Assembly (NCBI GenBank): GCA_023459795.1
Contig: JAEWSP010000028.1
Span: forward strand, 55,081 to 119,080
Reading direction: 5' to 3'
Source of the DNA: Bacillota bacterium
GTDB lineage: Bacteria > Bacillota_I > Bacilli_A > RFN20 > CAG-288
Length of the DNA: 64,000 bases
In this document: positions 1 through 8,873 of the stretch, one piece after another
Layout of the letters: the number at the start of each line of letters is the position of its first letter
Position numbering within the stretch: the first letter of the stretch is position 1
Made by a program: the position numbers and the translations under genes
Notes under the pieces: generated by a model
The model's input: only the letters and a program-made list of their open reading frames with translations
Databases searched by the model: none
What the model was told of the DNA's origin: nothing

Positions 1-233
1 AGGGCAAGCTTGGTATCTTTCTCGTTCTTCCTGTCCAAGGCTGTGGAAAGACAGTCTTCCTTCGTGGCCTTGCTTTTATAAACTAGGGACTCGCAGCTTT
101 CCATCTCCGTATAGACAAGTCCTGCTCCGTAGCTGGAAGACATCTGTCTCAAGGAGTAATCCGTGAAGCCTGCCATCGGGCCTAAGACAAAAGGAGACGG
201 AATAGGAATCCCGGCAATCGTAAAACCTTTCAT
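1..233 (-). CDS. dus: tRNA-dihydrouridine synthase, N-terminal part (runs off left edge)
   Basis: The first 77 codons of a Dus-family flavoenzyme, which reduces uridines in the tRNA D-loop using FMN and NADPH. The N-terminus has the family's opening: LGPMAGFTDYSLRQ at about residues 14-27, then GAGLVYTEMES, matching the usual APMAGVTD...GAGLVVTEM pattern around the FMN site. The catalytic Cys and C-terminal helical domain lie outside the window. The ATG (231-233) overlaps the stop of the preceding gene as ATGA, so translation is probably coupled. It is the last gene visible in a leftward operon that begins with the HD gene near 2638. The subgroup (DusA, B or C) cannot be assigned from this piece. 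Confidence 0.85.
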   Translation of the reverse strand, partial: MKGFTIAGIPIPSPFVLGPMAGFTDYSLRQMSSSYGAGLVYTEMESCESLVYKSKATKEDCLSTALDRKNEKDTKLA

Positions 234-541
234 AAGTTCTTCGGGGCAGTTCCTTTGGTGTGCTCCAGCATGAAGATATGGAATTCATCCGTAAGCATTT
301 CGGAAATCCTGTCAACCCCTTCCTCTTCAACGAGGATGGTATCTTTTGTCTTTATCTTGTTCCACTCCTCTTTATACTTCTCGACATCTACTGTATATGC
401 ATATTTATGAATGAAGTTATCAATCTCTTTCATAGAGGTCAGGGAGAGGTCTTCCATCAGGAAAAGCATCTCTCTCATCGTCGGGGTGATAAGACCGATT
501 GCAGCATAATAACGGACGATAGAAGTCCAAGCCGAGTTCAT
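230..541 (-). CDS. small hypothetical protein upstream of dus
   Basis: A 103-residue soluble protein that I do not recognise. It is mostly helical, with an aromatic N-terminus (MNSAWTSIVRYYAAIGL) and alternating Lys/Glu after residue 50. It has no signal peptide, membrane segment or obvious metal-binding residues. I chose the ATG at 541: it gives a start two bases after the DUF523 stop, and the upstream extension reads as low-complexity Arg-rich sequence from a shadow frame. Its stop overlaps the dus start (ATGA). The tight packing on both sides supports a real gene. A role linked to tRNA modification is only a guess from position. Confidence 0.6.
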   Translation of the reverse strand: MNSAWTSIVRYYAAIGLITPTMREMLFLMEDLSLTSMKEIDNFIHKYAYTVDVEKYKEEWNKIKTKDTILVEEEGVDRISEMLTDEFHIFMLEHTKGTAPKNL

Positions 542-543
542 TT

Positions 544-1011
544 CTACTTGCCTTTCCGGGAGTCGAGCTCCTGGAGCAAGGCGAGAGCCTCTTCCTCGTC
601 GATGCACTTGACGCCCATCTTGGTAAGGCGTCTAGCGGTGATCCCCATTCCGGGGATGACCTTGTCCGTAAAGGAACCGTCATGGATCACATGGGATCCG
701 CAGCTCGGGGATCTCTCCTTAAGGACTGCAAGCTTCACATGGTAAAGAGAGGTGACGGCTCCTGCCCAGTAGGCACCGTCGAGATAGTTCTGGGTGACGT
801 CCTTGCCGGATTTGGAATGGACGCTTCCGTCGGGCATGATTTCACTCGGTTCCCGGGGAATCTTCAATCCGCCGGAAAGTTCGGGGCAGATCGGAATCAG
901 GTCATAGTATTTGGCCAGATTGACGATTCCCTTCACTTCCTTGCTTGCTCCGTCATAACGGACTTTGTTTCCTAGAAGGCAAGCCGAAACCAGTATTTTC
1001 TCTTTTTCCAT
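544..1011 (-). CDS. DUF523 family protein
   Basis: A 155-residue protein of the DUF523 family. It starts with VSACLLGNKVRYDG, continues with CPELSGGLKIPREPSEI near residue 40 and has KERSPSCGS near residue 95. These conserved Cys, Arg and Glu clusters define the family. The domain is common as a stand-alone protein in Firmicutes and its biochemical role is not established. The ATG at 1011 is preferred to an upstream in-frame start because the family motif begins six residues after it. It lies 26 bases after the alpha/beta hydrolase stop in the same leftward operon. Confidence 0.88.
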   Translation of the reverse strand: MEKEKILVSACLLGNKVRYDGASKEVKGIVNLAKYYDLIPICPELSGGLKIPREPSEIMPDGSVHSKSGKDVTQNYLDGAYWAGAVTSLYHVKLAVLKERSPSCGSHVIHDGSFTDKVIPGMGITARRLTKMGVKCIDEEEALALLQELDSRKGK

Positions 1012-1037
1012 AAGACAGTTTCCTAACGCGTATGATT

Positions 1038-1967
1038 CTAGCAATTCTTAAGGAAAACAGCAATCTCCTTGTTAGTATCGATGGCGGAGCGGTCGTTGAT
1101 ATAGGAGATGTTATAGACGTGGCCGTTGGGTTCTTCCTTGTTGCAGATAATCTTTGTATCCGTCTTCTCTTCCAGAAGCCGGACAAAGACTTTTTCCGAT
1201 AAAGGACGGTAGAAGGTATCTCCTAAAGAGGTGATAACCAGAGTCTTCGGGAAAGGTACGCCCTGGATCAGATTATCGAAGTCGGAAGTCATCGTGCAAA
1301 AAGGATCTTTTTTGTATTTCCATCCATATAGTACGGCAAGATAGTTCTTGCTCGCCATCTTTCCGACAGGATTCTTCAGTTCGATGGCCTTTCCAAGTTC
1401 CCGTACATAGCAGACAGGATGGTTCAGGACAAGCCCGTCGAGGGGAAGGGAGAGCTTCTTCCCCAATAGCTGCTGAAGGTCTTTCCGGGAAGAAGAGGCC
1501 AGGACGATAGAAGCAAGCTGCCCGCCGGCACTGTCGCCTCCTAGATAGACATGGTCGAGGGAGAGGGACAGCTCCTTGCTGTTCTCCTGGACATAGGAAA
1601 TGGCATCCAGAACCTCTCTGGTCATATCGATGACTTTCTTCTTCGGTGCCAGGGAGTAGTTCATGGTTACTACGGCAATTCCGAGGCTTGCCAGGAACTT
1701 GGCGAAAGGAACATAGATTTCCTTGTTCCCGTAGAACCATCCTCCGCCATGGACATGGATATATACCGGAAGAGTGGAAGGGTCTTTTCCTTTAGGGAGG
1801 GTCACATAAAGGGTATGGTCTATATTGCCGTCCCCTTCATAGTTGAACTCTTTCTGTATGCATTCCTCCGGAATCGCTAGGCCATCGATCCTTTCCTTAT
1901 CCATCTTTTCGCATTTGTTCCAGAAGGTGCGGATGATTTTCATAAAACTGAAATAAAGAAATGGCAT
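1038..1967 (-). CDS. alpha/beta hydrolase, HSL-like (Abhydrolase_3) family
   Basis: A 309-residue esterase/lipase-like enzyme. It has the hormone-sensitive-lipase oxyanion motif HGGGWFYG near residue 73 and the nucleophile elbow GGDSAGG near residue 143. A C-terminal Asp (SLGDTF) and His (NGHVYN) complete a plausible Ser-Asp-His triad. No signal peptide is evident, so it is probably cytoplasmic; the natural ester is unknown. The start has AAGGAGCAAAGGA just upstream. It follows the HD gene by 23 bases. A related hydrolase sits at 6302-7192 on the other strand, so the two may be paralogues. Confidence 0.85.
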   Translation of the reverse strand: MPFLYFSFMKIIRTFWNKCEKMDKERIDGLAIPEECIQKEFNYEGDGNIDHTLYVTLPKGKDPSTLPVYIHVHGGGWFYGNKEIYVPFAKFLASLGIAVVTMNYSLAPKKKVIDMTREVLDAISYVQENSKELSLSLDHVYLGGDSAGGQLASIVLASSSRKDLQQLLGKKLSLPLDGLVLNHPVCYVRELGKAIELKNPVGKMASKNYLAVLYGWKYKKDPFCTMTSDFDNLIQGVPFPKTLVITSLGDTFYRPLSEKVFVRLLEEKTDTKIICNKEEPNGHVYNISYINDRSAIDTNKEIAVFLKNC

Positions 1968-1990
1968 ATTCCTTTGCTCCTTTCTGAGGC

Positions 1991-2638
1991 TTACTTCGCG
2001 CCTTTGATCTCGGAATCGAATTCGGCAAGGAAGTCTTTCAGCACTTCGGTTCTTCCTTCTGCAAGACGCTTGGCTTCTTTCGTATTCATCATATCTTCTA
2101 AGAGGAGGAGCTTCTCATAGAAATGGGCGATGGTGGATCCGTTGTTCTTCCGGTATTCCTCTTCCGACATATCTTTCTTATACTTCTCGTTTTCCAGGTA
2201 GAGAGGTCTTTGATGGCTCCCGCCGTAGGCAAAGGCTCTGGCAATGCCGATAGCTCCAATGGCATCTAGCCTATCTGCATCCTGAACGACTTCTCCTTCC
2301 AGAGTATCCGGCTTGACGCTGTCTTTTCCTTTGAAGGAGACCTGATGGATGATGCGGATGATCTTCTCTTCGATGTCTTTAGGGACGTTGTTATCGGATA
2401 GGAACTTCCTGGCATTGTCATCGTTCTTGTTTTCCGGAAACAGCTTCTTGTCATCGACATCGTGGAGAAGAGCACCAAGAGAAACAAGAAGCAGGTCGGC
2501 ATTCTCTTTCCTGGCTATCTGAAGGGCTGTCCTATAGACACGGAAAGAATGTTCTGCATCATGCCCGGAGAAATCACTAGAAAAGATAGAACGGATATAG
2601 GCAGAAGCTAGCGAACATAAAGTTTCTCTGTTTTCCAT
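1991..2638 (-). CDS. HD-domain phosphohydrolase
   Basis: A 215-residue HD-superfamily metal-dependent phosphohydrolase. The ligand set is visible: a first His in GHDAEHSFRV (about residue 28), the HD pair in GALLHDVDDKK (about residue 58), and a downstream Asp in VVQDADRLDAIG (about residue 118). The layout matches the YedJ/YpgQ-like stand-alone HD proteins, some of which hydrolyse nucleotides; the substrate here is unknown. It is the first gene of the leftward operon ending in dus. A TATAAT box lies only 8 bases before its ATG, so its mRNA may have almost no leader. Confidence 0.85.
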   Translation of the reverse strand: MENRETLCSLASAYIRSIFSSDFSGHDAEHSFRVYRTALQIARKENADLLLVSLGALLHDVDDKKLFPENKNDDNARKFLSDNNVPKDIEEKIIRIIHQVSFKGKDSVKPDTLEGEVVQDADRLDAIGAIGIARAFAYGGSHQRPLYLENEKYKKDMSEEEYRKNNGSTIAHFYEKLLLLEDMMNTKEAKRLAEGRTEVLKDFLAEFDSEIKGAK

Positions 2639-2646
2639 ACCTCTAT

Positions 2647-2652
2647 ATTATA
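2647..2652 (-). promoter_or_regulatory. -10 box of the HD-gene operon
   Basis: Perfect TATAAT on the minus strand. Transcription would begin about 0-2 bases before the ATG at 2638. No good -35 box is visible at 16-18 bp. Confidence 0.6.
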
Positions 2653-2775
2653 GGAAATCCTTGCACGGATTAATAAAAATCGAGCAAATTTCTTTTTTTG
2701 ATTAGCATTTCTAGAATAGTCTCCTCCTTCTCCTTCCTTCCCCGTAACATTTCCTTATATGGTAAAATGAAGGAT

Positions 2776-4275
2776 ATGGAAAATAGTCCGGAAAAGAATA
2801 AAAAGAAGCTTCCGTTTATCCTTACGGGAATCATCTCTCTTCTGGTTGGGTTTACCGGAGGGTATTTCCTATGCTTCGGTACTCACCTCCTTTCCAACGA
2901 CGAAAAAAAGCTGATCGAAGAATACCGCCTTCTTAAGGATGACTGGCTTTACGGCAACGAAGATACGCTGTTTGGAGAACAGGCACTTTCCGGCCTTCTT
3001 TCCGGGGCAGCGACGGCAGAGAACGATCCCTACACCTTCTACACCTCTACGAAGTCGGAGCAGGGGCTGGATACTACCGGAAAAGGCTTTGGCATCTCCT
3101 ACCGTTACTACGGCGGAAACTTATATCTGGTCGGAGTAGAGAATTCCAAGAACAGCGACAAGCTGAGAATGGGGGATGTCCTTACCTCCGTCCGGAGAGG
3201 GAAAGAAGATCCTTATGTTTTCGTGGATCATTCCTATACGGACATCAAGAACTATCTGAACGAAGACGGACATGATTCGGATTCCTTCGTCTTCACGCTC
3301 CTCAGGAAGAACACTTCCGGAACAGAAGAAGAAAAGGAAGTAAGCTTAGTCAAAACGGATTATTCCGAGAACGTTATCACGCTTATCCAGAGTCCGTCTA
3401 TAGAGAACTCCAGGACCATGATGGTCAAGATCAACACGTTCCTCGGGACTCCGGCCGAGAACCTTTCCGCTTTGCTGAAGGGTTATCAGGATATCTCGAC
3501 TCTTGTTCTGGACCTCCGCGGAAACGGAGGAGGGTATGTCCAGGAAGCGGAGAAGATGGCGGAGCTCTTCGTGAAGAAGGGATCCTTCATCTACGAGATG
3601 GTGGACAAAAACAACAAGATCGTTGCTAAAGGCACCCAGCTTTCCGAACCGGCATTTTCTATCCCTCATTTCCGTGTGATCGTGGATTCCAACACGGCCA
3701 GTGCCAGCGAGCTTTTCACGCTGGCGATGAGGGCAGGGGTCGAAGACGGGAAGGTTTACGGATTGAAGTCGTATGGCAAGGGGATTGCCCAGGATTTCCA
3801 TACTTTCTCCGATGGTTCCGTAGTCCGGTACACAAGCGCTTATGTCTACGGGCCGGAAAGGGAGAACGAGACGATGTACGACGAAGGAGAAGACAGCGAC
3901 AAGATCATGTGCATCCATGGGAAGGGCATCCTTCCGGATGTCACCTATGGGACGGATTATGTATTCCTTGAGAAGAGCTATGACTTCACCAAGAGCATCG
4001 GGCTTTCCGAAGCCAGCCAGAACTTCTTCCTCCAGGGGCTTAACCTTCTCTATCCGGATTCCTATCCTTCTTCCTATTCCGGAGAATACCACTTCGTAGA
4101 TGCCGTCAAGGATTACGGAAAGAGCCTTGCCCTAAGGCTTTCCGATGCCAGCTATCTTTCCCCCTTCTCCACGGACGGAACGGTGAAGAAAACCGTCAGC
4201 GATGCCTTCAACAAGGAGACGTTCGACGGATACCTGAAGTATTACGATCTTCTGACTAACGAGGTGCTTCAATGA
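2776..4275 (+). CDS. S41 family C-terminal processing peptidase, membrane-anchored
   Basis: A 499-residue CtpA-like serine protease. A single N-terminal membrane segment (about residues 12-35) anchors it facing outward. A PDZ-like region follows (about 90-165), then the S41 catalytic domain with VLDLRGNGGGYV, the Ser in NTASASELF and the Lys in SYGKGIAQD, the usual Ser-Lys dyad. Such proteases trim or degrade exported proteins. The start is uncertain: an extended -10 (TGG-TAAAAT, 2760-2768) overlaps the ATG at 2767, so the ATG at 2776 is preferred. Its stop overlaps the uvrB start (ATGA). The C-terminal 100 residues extend beyond the catalytic core without a recognised motif. Confidence 0.9.
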   Translation: MENSPEKNKKKLPFILTGIISLLVGFTGGYFLCFGTHLLSNDEKKLIEEYRLLKDDWLYGNEDTLFGEQALSGLLSGAATAENDPYTFYTSTKSEQGLDTTGKGFGISYRYYGGNLYLVGVENSKNSDKLRMGDVLTSVRRGKEDPYVFVDHSYTDIKNYLNEDGHDSDSFVFTLLRKNTSGTEEEKEVSLVKTDYSENVITLIQSPSIENSRTMMVKINTFLGTPAENLSALLKGYQDISTLVLDLRGNGGGYVQEAEKMAELFVKKGSFIYEMVDKNNKIVAKGTQLSEPAFSIPHFRVIVDSNTASASELFTLAMRAGVEDGKVYGLKSYGKGIAQDFHTFSDGSVVRYTSAYVYGPERENETMYDEGEDSDKIMCIHGKGILPDVTYGTDYVFLEKSYDFTKSIGLSEASQNFFLQGLNLLYPDSYPSSYSGEYHFVDAVKDYGKSLALRLSDASYLSPFSTDGTVKKTVSDAFNKETFDGYLKYYDLLTNEVLQ

Positions 4276-6257
4276 CAGACAAAGACCATCCATTCGAACT
4301 TGTCTCTCCGTATTCTCCTACCGGCGACCAGCCGCAGGCGATTGACAAACTGGTCCAGGGATTGAAGGAGAACCGGAAGTGGCAGGTTCTTTTAGGCGCT
4401 ACCGGAACCGGAAAGACCTTTACGATGGCAAACATCATTGCCAGGACCCAGCGTACGGCTCTGGTTCTTGTCCATAACAAGACGCTTGCTGCCCAGGAGT
4501 ACGGAGAGTTCAAAGCGCTCTTCCCCCATAACCGGGTAGAGTATTTCATCTCCAACTTCGATTTCTACCAGCCGGAAGCCTATCTCCCGAAGACGGATAC
4601 CTATATCGACAAGGAAGTCGTCATGAACCAGGAGATCGAGATGATGCGGGCAAGTTCCGTGAACTCCCTTCTGGAGCGGAAGGATACGATTGTCGTTGCC
4701 TCTGTTGCCAGCATATACGGACTAAGCGACCCGGAAGAGTACCGGAACCTTTCCTTCACCCTCCATGTCGGGGAACCTTACGATCCGCACGAAATCAGCA
4801 AGAAGCTGGTCCAGAGCCAGTACAAACGGAATGATATGGAGCTCTCCTCCGGTACGTTCCGAATAAGAGGAGATGTCATGGAGATCTTCCCGCCTAGCGG
4901 AGATAACTTCTTCCTTAGAATCTACTCCGATTTCGATGAAATCAGCGAGATCGACGAAATCCGTCCTACCACCGGGGAAGTGCTCCATACGGTGGATTAC
5001 TACCCGATCTTCCCGGCACACGAACATGCCTCCTCCTTGGACAGGATCGGAAGAGCCTGCAAAACCATCCGGGAAGAACTGACGGAAAGGCTGAAGTTCT
5101 TCGACAAGCAGGGGAAGCTTCTGGAGTCGGAGCGGCTGAAGACAAGAACCGAACACGACTTAGACTCTTTGAAGGAGTTCGGCATGTGCGCCGGTATCGA
5201 GAATTATGCAAGGCACTTCGACGGCCGGAAGGAAGGAGAAGCTCCTTATACGCTTCTGGACTACTTCCCCAGGGATTTCCTTACCTTCATTGATGAAAGC
5301 CATGTGACGATTCCTCAGATCGGCGGTATGTTCAACGGCGACAGGGCAAGGAAGACCACCTTGGTCGACTACGGCTTCCGTCTCCCCTCCGCTCTCGACA
5401 ACAGGCCTCTGCAGCTTCCGGAATTCATCGAAAGGCAGAACAATGTCATCTGCACTTCTGCAACTCCTGGCGACTTCGAGCTTACGGAAAGCCATCAGGC
5501 ACCGGTAGAACAGATCATCCGTCCGACCGGACTTCTCGACCCGGTCATCGAAGTCCGGTACAATACGAACAATCCGGTCTATGACCTGATGAAGGAAATC
5601 CAGGACCGGGTAGCCAAGAAGGAGAGAGTCCTTGTCATCACTTTGACGGTCAAGGATGCCGAAAACCTGACCGATTTCTTCAAGGCTCATGATATCAAGG
5701 TTGCTTATCTTCAGCATGAGATCCTGACCCTGCAAAGAACCGAAATCATCTATAAACTCCGCAAAGGCATCTTCGACGTTGTTGTCGGAATCAACCTTTT
5801 GAGGGAAGGACTCGATATCCCGGAAGTATCCTTGATTGCAATCCTCGATGCGGACCGGGAAGGATTCCTCCGCTCCACCAGATCCCTGACCCAGATTGCC
5901 GGACGTGCTGCCAGAAACAGCAAAGGCAAGGTCATCATGTATGCCGACAGGATCTCGGATGCAATGGCAGAGACTATCCAGGAGACGGCAAGGAGAAGAG
6001 GTATCCAGGAAGCTTACAACAAGGAACACAACATCACCCCGACGACCATTATTAAGCCGATCCAGGAGCCGCTCCATATGATGGACGACAAGAAGAAGGG
6101 CAAGAAGGAAGGCGGGAAGATGACGAAGAAGGAGACGGAACTGGAGATCAGCCAGCTTCAGAAGGAGATGATCAAGGCCTCCAAGGCTCTCGACTTCGAA
6201 GAAGCTGCAACCTTAAGGGACGAGATCCTGGAACTGAAAGCGACGCTTTCCAAGTAA
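4272..6257 (+). CDS. uvrB: UvrABC system protein B
   Basis: A 661-residue UvrB, the damage-verifying helicase-like subunit of nucleotide excision repair. Visible features are Walker A GATGTGKTFTM (about 37-47), the beta-hairpin region YFISNFDFYQPEAY, DESHVTIPQ, helicase motif V/VI GINLLREGLDIPEVS...QIAGRAARN, and a C-terminal UVR domain (last 40 residues) that contacts UvrC. Length is normal. The linker before the UVR domain is Lys/Gly-rich (residues 598-615). The start overlaps the S41 gene by four bases. The partner uvrA is at 34445-37288; uvrC is not in the window. Confidence 0.98.
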   Translation: MTDKDHPFELVSPYSPTGDQPQAIDKLVQGLKENRKWQVLLGATGTGKTFTMANIIARTQRTALVLVHNKTLAAQEYGEFKALFPHNRVEYFISNFDFYQPEAYLPKTDTYIDKEVVMNQEIEMMRASSVNSLLERKDTIVVASVASIYGLSDPEEYRNLSFTLHVGEPYDPHEISKKLVQSQYKRNDMELSSGTFRIRGDVMEIFPPSGDNFFLRIYSDFDEISEIDEIRPTTGEVLHTVDYYPIFPAHEHASSLDRIGRACKTIREELTERLKFFDKQGKLLESERLKTRTEHDLDSLKEFGMCAGIENYARHFDGRKEGEAPYTLLDYFPRDFLTFIDESHVTIPQIGGMFNGDRARKTTLVDYGFRLPSALDNRPLQLPEFIERQNNVICTSATPGDFELTESHQAPVEQIIRPTGLLDPVIEVRYNTNNPVYDLMKEIQDRVAKKERVLVITLTVKDAENLTDFFKAHDIKVAYLQHEILTLQRTEIIYKLRKGIFDVVVGINLLREGLDIPEVSLIAILDADREGFLRSTRSLTQIAGRAARNSKGKVIMYADRISDAMAETIQETARRRGIQEAYNKEHNITPTTIIKPIQEPLHMMDDKKKGKKEGGKMTKKETELEISQLQKEMIKASKALDFEEAATLRDEILELKATLSK

Positions 6258-6301
6258 TCTAAGTAAAATTGTTGTAAAATAATAGAAATGAGGAAGTCAG
6301 A

Positions 6302-7192
6302 ATGAGGGTGAACTCTGTAATCTTGAAGATGGCGCTTTGTCAGCCCCATTTTCTCCATGGCTGTTTCCGTAAGGAAGAACCCAATGTCCTGCTGGACCGG
6401 AAATACGGCCTTTCTTTCCCGGAAGAGAAGTTCGATTACATGCGGGCAGACGGAAAGAACCGGAAGAACGCCCTGATTATCGATATCCATGGCGGAGGAT
6501 ATATCTCCGGAACGAGGAAAGGCAACCACGAGTTTGCCCGTTTCTTCCTCTCCCAGGGATATGATGTCTTCCTGCCGGATTATCCGATGGTGAATAGCCG
6601 GAAGAGAATCTCGATCGAACAGCAGGTACAGGCACTTCTGGAAGCTTTAGGATATATCAGCGCCAACATTGAGGAATTAGGACTTCTCGGAGAGAGGATC
6701 TACCTCTGCGGCGACAGTGCTGGAGGGCAGTATGCCCTTCTTCTTGCAGAGCTGTTGCAGAGTGCCGAAATGCAGAAGAGCTTCCGGGCTCCTAGGATCC
6801 GTCTGGATATCCACGGAGTGTTGCTCAACTGCCCGGTTTACGACTTCGAGGAAGTAGCCAGTTTCCCAGGCTTGTCCAAAGCCTCGAAGAAACTCCTCTT
6901 CGGTGCTGATTTCCAGGACGAGAACAGGAACAGGAGGCTTTCTCCCCGGTCTTATATCGATGTGAACCGGATTCCGATCTTCTGCTCTTCCAGCTCCAAG
7001 GATTTCCTGCATAGCCAGTTCGAGCATCTTCAGACGGATGCCCAGAACTACACCTTCCTCTTCCGGTATGATTTCATCCAGTCCCAGAACTCCAAGGCCG
7101 GCCATATCCACAACATCGTCCACATGAAAACCAAGGAATCCATGGAAGTGAACAAGGAAATGCTCAGCTTCCTGAAAGATACAAGACTATAA
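6302..7192 (+). CDS. alpha/beta hydrolase (HSL/esterase-like)
   Basis: A 296-residue hydrolase related to the one at 1038-1967. The oxyanion motif is DIHGGGYISG (about 61-70) and the nucleophile elbow is CGDSAGGQYA (about 138-147), with late Asp and His (SSSKDF, GHIHNIV) as likely triad partners. AGGAAG lies five bases before the ATG. It sits 44 bases after uvrB with a weak TAAAAT in the gap, so it may be read with uvrB or from its own promoter. Its last six bases overlap the tail of the convergent ROK gene, and no terminator separates them. Substrate unknown. Confidence 0.85.
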   Translation: MRVNSVILKMALCQPHFLHGCFRKEEPNVLLDRKYGLSFPEEKFDYMRADGKNRKNALIIDIHGGGYISGTRKGNHEFARFFLSQGYDVFLPDYPMVNSRKRISIEQQVQALLEALGYISANIEELGLLGERIYLCGDSAGGQYALLLAELLQSAEMQKSFRAPRIRLDIHGVLLNCPVYDFEEVASFPGLSKASKKLLFGADFQDENRNRRLSPRSYIDVNRIPIFCSSSSKDFLHSQFEHLQTDAQNYTFLFRYDFIQSQNSKAGHIHNIVHMKTKESMEVNKEMLSFLKDTRL

Positions 7193-8140
7193 GACTAGGG
7201 AAGCAGCTCCGACGATGCCGGCGATGTTTCCAAGCTCCGCAATCTTAAGAGGAACCTTAGGTCCTCCTCCAAAACCGTAGTGCTCTTTCTCTAACCGGTC
7301 TTCTAACGGCTTCCTAAGGACTTCCTTCTGTCCGGAGATTCCGCCTCCCAGGAGGATCACGTCCGGGCGGAAGATGTTGAGGATGTTGATAAGCCCGATC
7401 GTAAGGTAGTCGAAATAATTGGACAGGACACTAACGGCAGTCCTGTCTTTTTCTTTGTAGGCTTCAAAGACGACTTTTCCGGTGAGGTTTTCTTTCTTTC
7501 CGTTGCAGAGAGAATAAAGCAGGGAAGAAGGATTCTTCTGCATCGCTTTTCTGGCATCCTTAAGAAGAGCGGAGGTAGAAGCATAAGCTTCCAGGCATCC
7601 TCTTGCTCCGCAGGTGCATTTCCTTCCTCCGGCCTTGATGATCATATGGCCGAGCTCTGCTCCTTTTCCGTCTTTTCCTTCGTAAAGCTGTCCGTTCAGG
7701 ACTAACCCTCCTCCGACTCCGGTTCCAAGGGTTATCAGGACTACATTCTGAACTCCTTTGCCGGCTCCGAAACGTGCTTCCCCTAAAGCGGCGGCATTGG
7801 CATCGTTCGTGATCTTTACCGGAAGGGAGAAGGCTTCTGCAAGAGGGGTAGTAATTGAAAAACCTCTCCATCCCAAGTTATTGGAATAATCGCAGACTCC
7901 TTTTCCGGAGTCGATTGCTCCCGGGCAGCCGATACCGATTCCGGATAAGTCGCTAGCCTTGAGACCGGAATCCTTGAGAAGAGAAGAGATAGCTTCTTCC
8001 ATCATCCCCGGAATCTTATCCTGTGGGATCTTGAAGCTGACCGGGAAGGAGGAAGTACGGAGGACTTTTCCTTCTTTGTCTACAACCCCTAGCTTTATGC
8101 TCATTCCGCCGATATCGATACCGATCGCTAACTTGCCCAT
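7187..8140 (-). CDS. ROK-family sugar kinase (glucokinase-like)
   Basis: A 317-residue ROK protein. The N-terminal phosphate loop is AIGIDIGGMSIKLGVVD, the catalytic Asp lies in TNDANAAALGEA (about 104-115), and GTGVGGGLVLNG follows. The ROK zinc motif is complete: GHMIIKAGGRKCTCGARGCLEAYAS in two parts (His plus CxCGxxGC). No DNA-binding domain is present, so it is a kinase rather than a ROK repressor; ATP-dependent glucokinase is most likely but other hexoses are possible. The ATG at 8140 has GAGGCG upstream and a TACAAT -10 at 8164-8169. It feeds the glycolytic genes found elsewhere in the window. Confidence 0.88.
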   Translation of the reverse strand: MGKLAIGIDIGGMSIKLGVVDKEGKVLRTSSFPVSFKIPQDKIPGMMEEAISSLLKDSGLKASDLSGIGIGCPGAIDSGKGVCDYSNNLGWRGFSITTPLAEAFSLPVKITNDANAAALGEARFGAGKGVQNVVLITLGTGVGGGLVLNGQLYEGKDGKGAELGHMIIKAGGRKCTCGARGCLEAYASTSALLKDARKAMQKNPSSLLYSLCNGKKENLTGKVVFEAYKEKDRTAVSVLSNYFDYLTIGLINILNIFRPDVILLGGGISGQKEVLRKPLEDRLEKEHYGFGGGPKVPLKIAELGNIAGIVGAASLVL

Positions 8141-8246
8141 AAGAGCGCCTCGCTTTTCCAAGATTGTAGGAGAAAAGAGAAGGAAAAGCTAGACGGGGAG
8201 AAAGAAGGACAGGAAAAGAGAAAAATCTTCGGTCTTTTTTCTTCCA

Positions 8247-8278
8247 CAAAAAATCCGGAATCCAGCGGATTCCGGAAT
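8247..8278 (-). terminator. terminator after the lipoprotein gene
   Basis: A ten-base perfect stem (TCCGGAATCC / GGATTCCGGA) with a three-base loop, followed on the minus strand by TTTTTTG. It lies just past the lipoprotein stop. Confidence 0.85.
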
Positions 8279-8292
8279 TGCTTTTCTGCTTG

Positions 8293-8856
8293 TTAGTCGT
8301 TGCTAGGAAGAGACGGCTTATTAGCGACGATGGCGAAAAGCGAGTCATAGAGAGAATTGAGTTCACTGTCTTTAACCGGAGAAGGAACTCCGTAGGTAAG
8401 TATTGGATAAGAAAAGAAAGCACCCGGATTTGCTTTTTCGAGTTCATCATCCATAAGCAGGGCTTCGAACATATCTCCTCCTAAAACCAGGGTACGGCTG
8501 AAACCGTTCTTCTCCGAGGAGAAAGTGATCTTGTAATCTCCAAGGTACTCGTTTCCGACGCATGGTTCCTGCTCTTCGGAATAAGAATTCTTTCTGATGG
8601 CATCATCCAACTGGATAAGGGCTTCTCTGTCCTTCCCGGTAAGGACAACGGGATCAATTGCAATATACCGGCTTGCCTTCTGGTCAGGAGCAAGCCACTT
8701 ACGGTAATGCAGGGTTACTACGCTGTCGGAGAAGTCTTCCGTGCCAAGCTTTTCCTGAAGAGGATGGATAAGGCCTTGACTGGAGGAAGTTCCTGTACTC
8801 TTGCAGGAAGTGAGAAGAAGAGGTAGAAGAACAACGGATAAGAATTTGTGTTTCAT
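8293..8856 (-). CDS. secreted lipoprotein, unknown function
   Basis: A 187-residue lipoprotein. The signal peptide ends in a clear lipobox, LLLTSC, with Cys19 as the lipidated residue, followed by a short Ser/Thr linker. The mature part has no domain I recognise. It is acidic to neutral and includes a single further Cys (EPCVGNEY). The ATG at 8856 is chosen because it puts the Lys-hydrophobic-lipobox pattern at the very N-terminus; AAAGGAAA lies about 12 bases before it. It follows the C39-like protease gene by 17 bases in the same direction, so the two surface proteins are probably co-transcribed. Confidence 0.75.
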   Translation of the reverse strand: MKHKFLSVVLLPLLLTSCKSTGTSSSQGLIHPLQEKLGTEDFSDSVVTLHYRKWLAPDQKASRYIAIDPVVLTGKDREALIQLDDAIRKNSYSEEQEPCVGNEYLGDYKITFSSEKNGFSRTLVLGGDMFEALLMDDELEKANPGAFFSYPILTYGVPSPVKDSELNSLYDSLFAIVANKPSLPSND

Positions 8857-8873
8857 TTTTTTATTTGTTTCCT

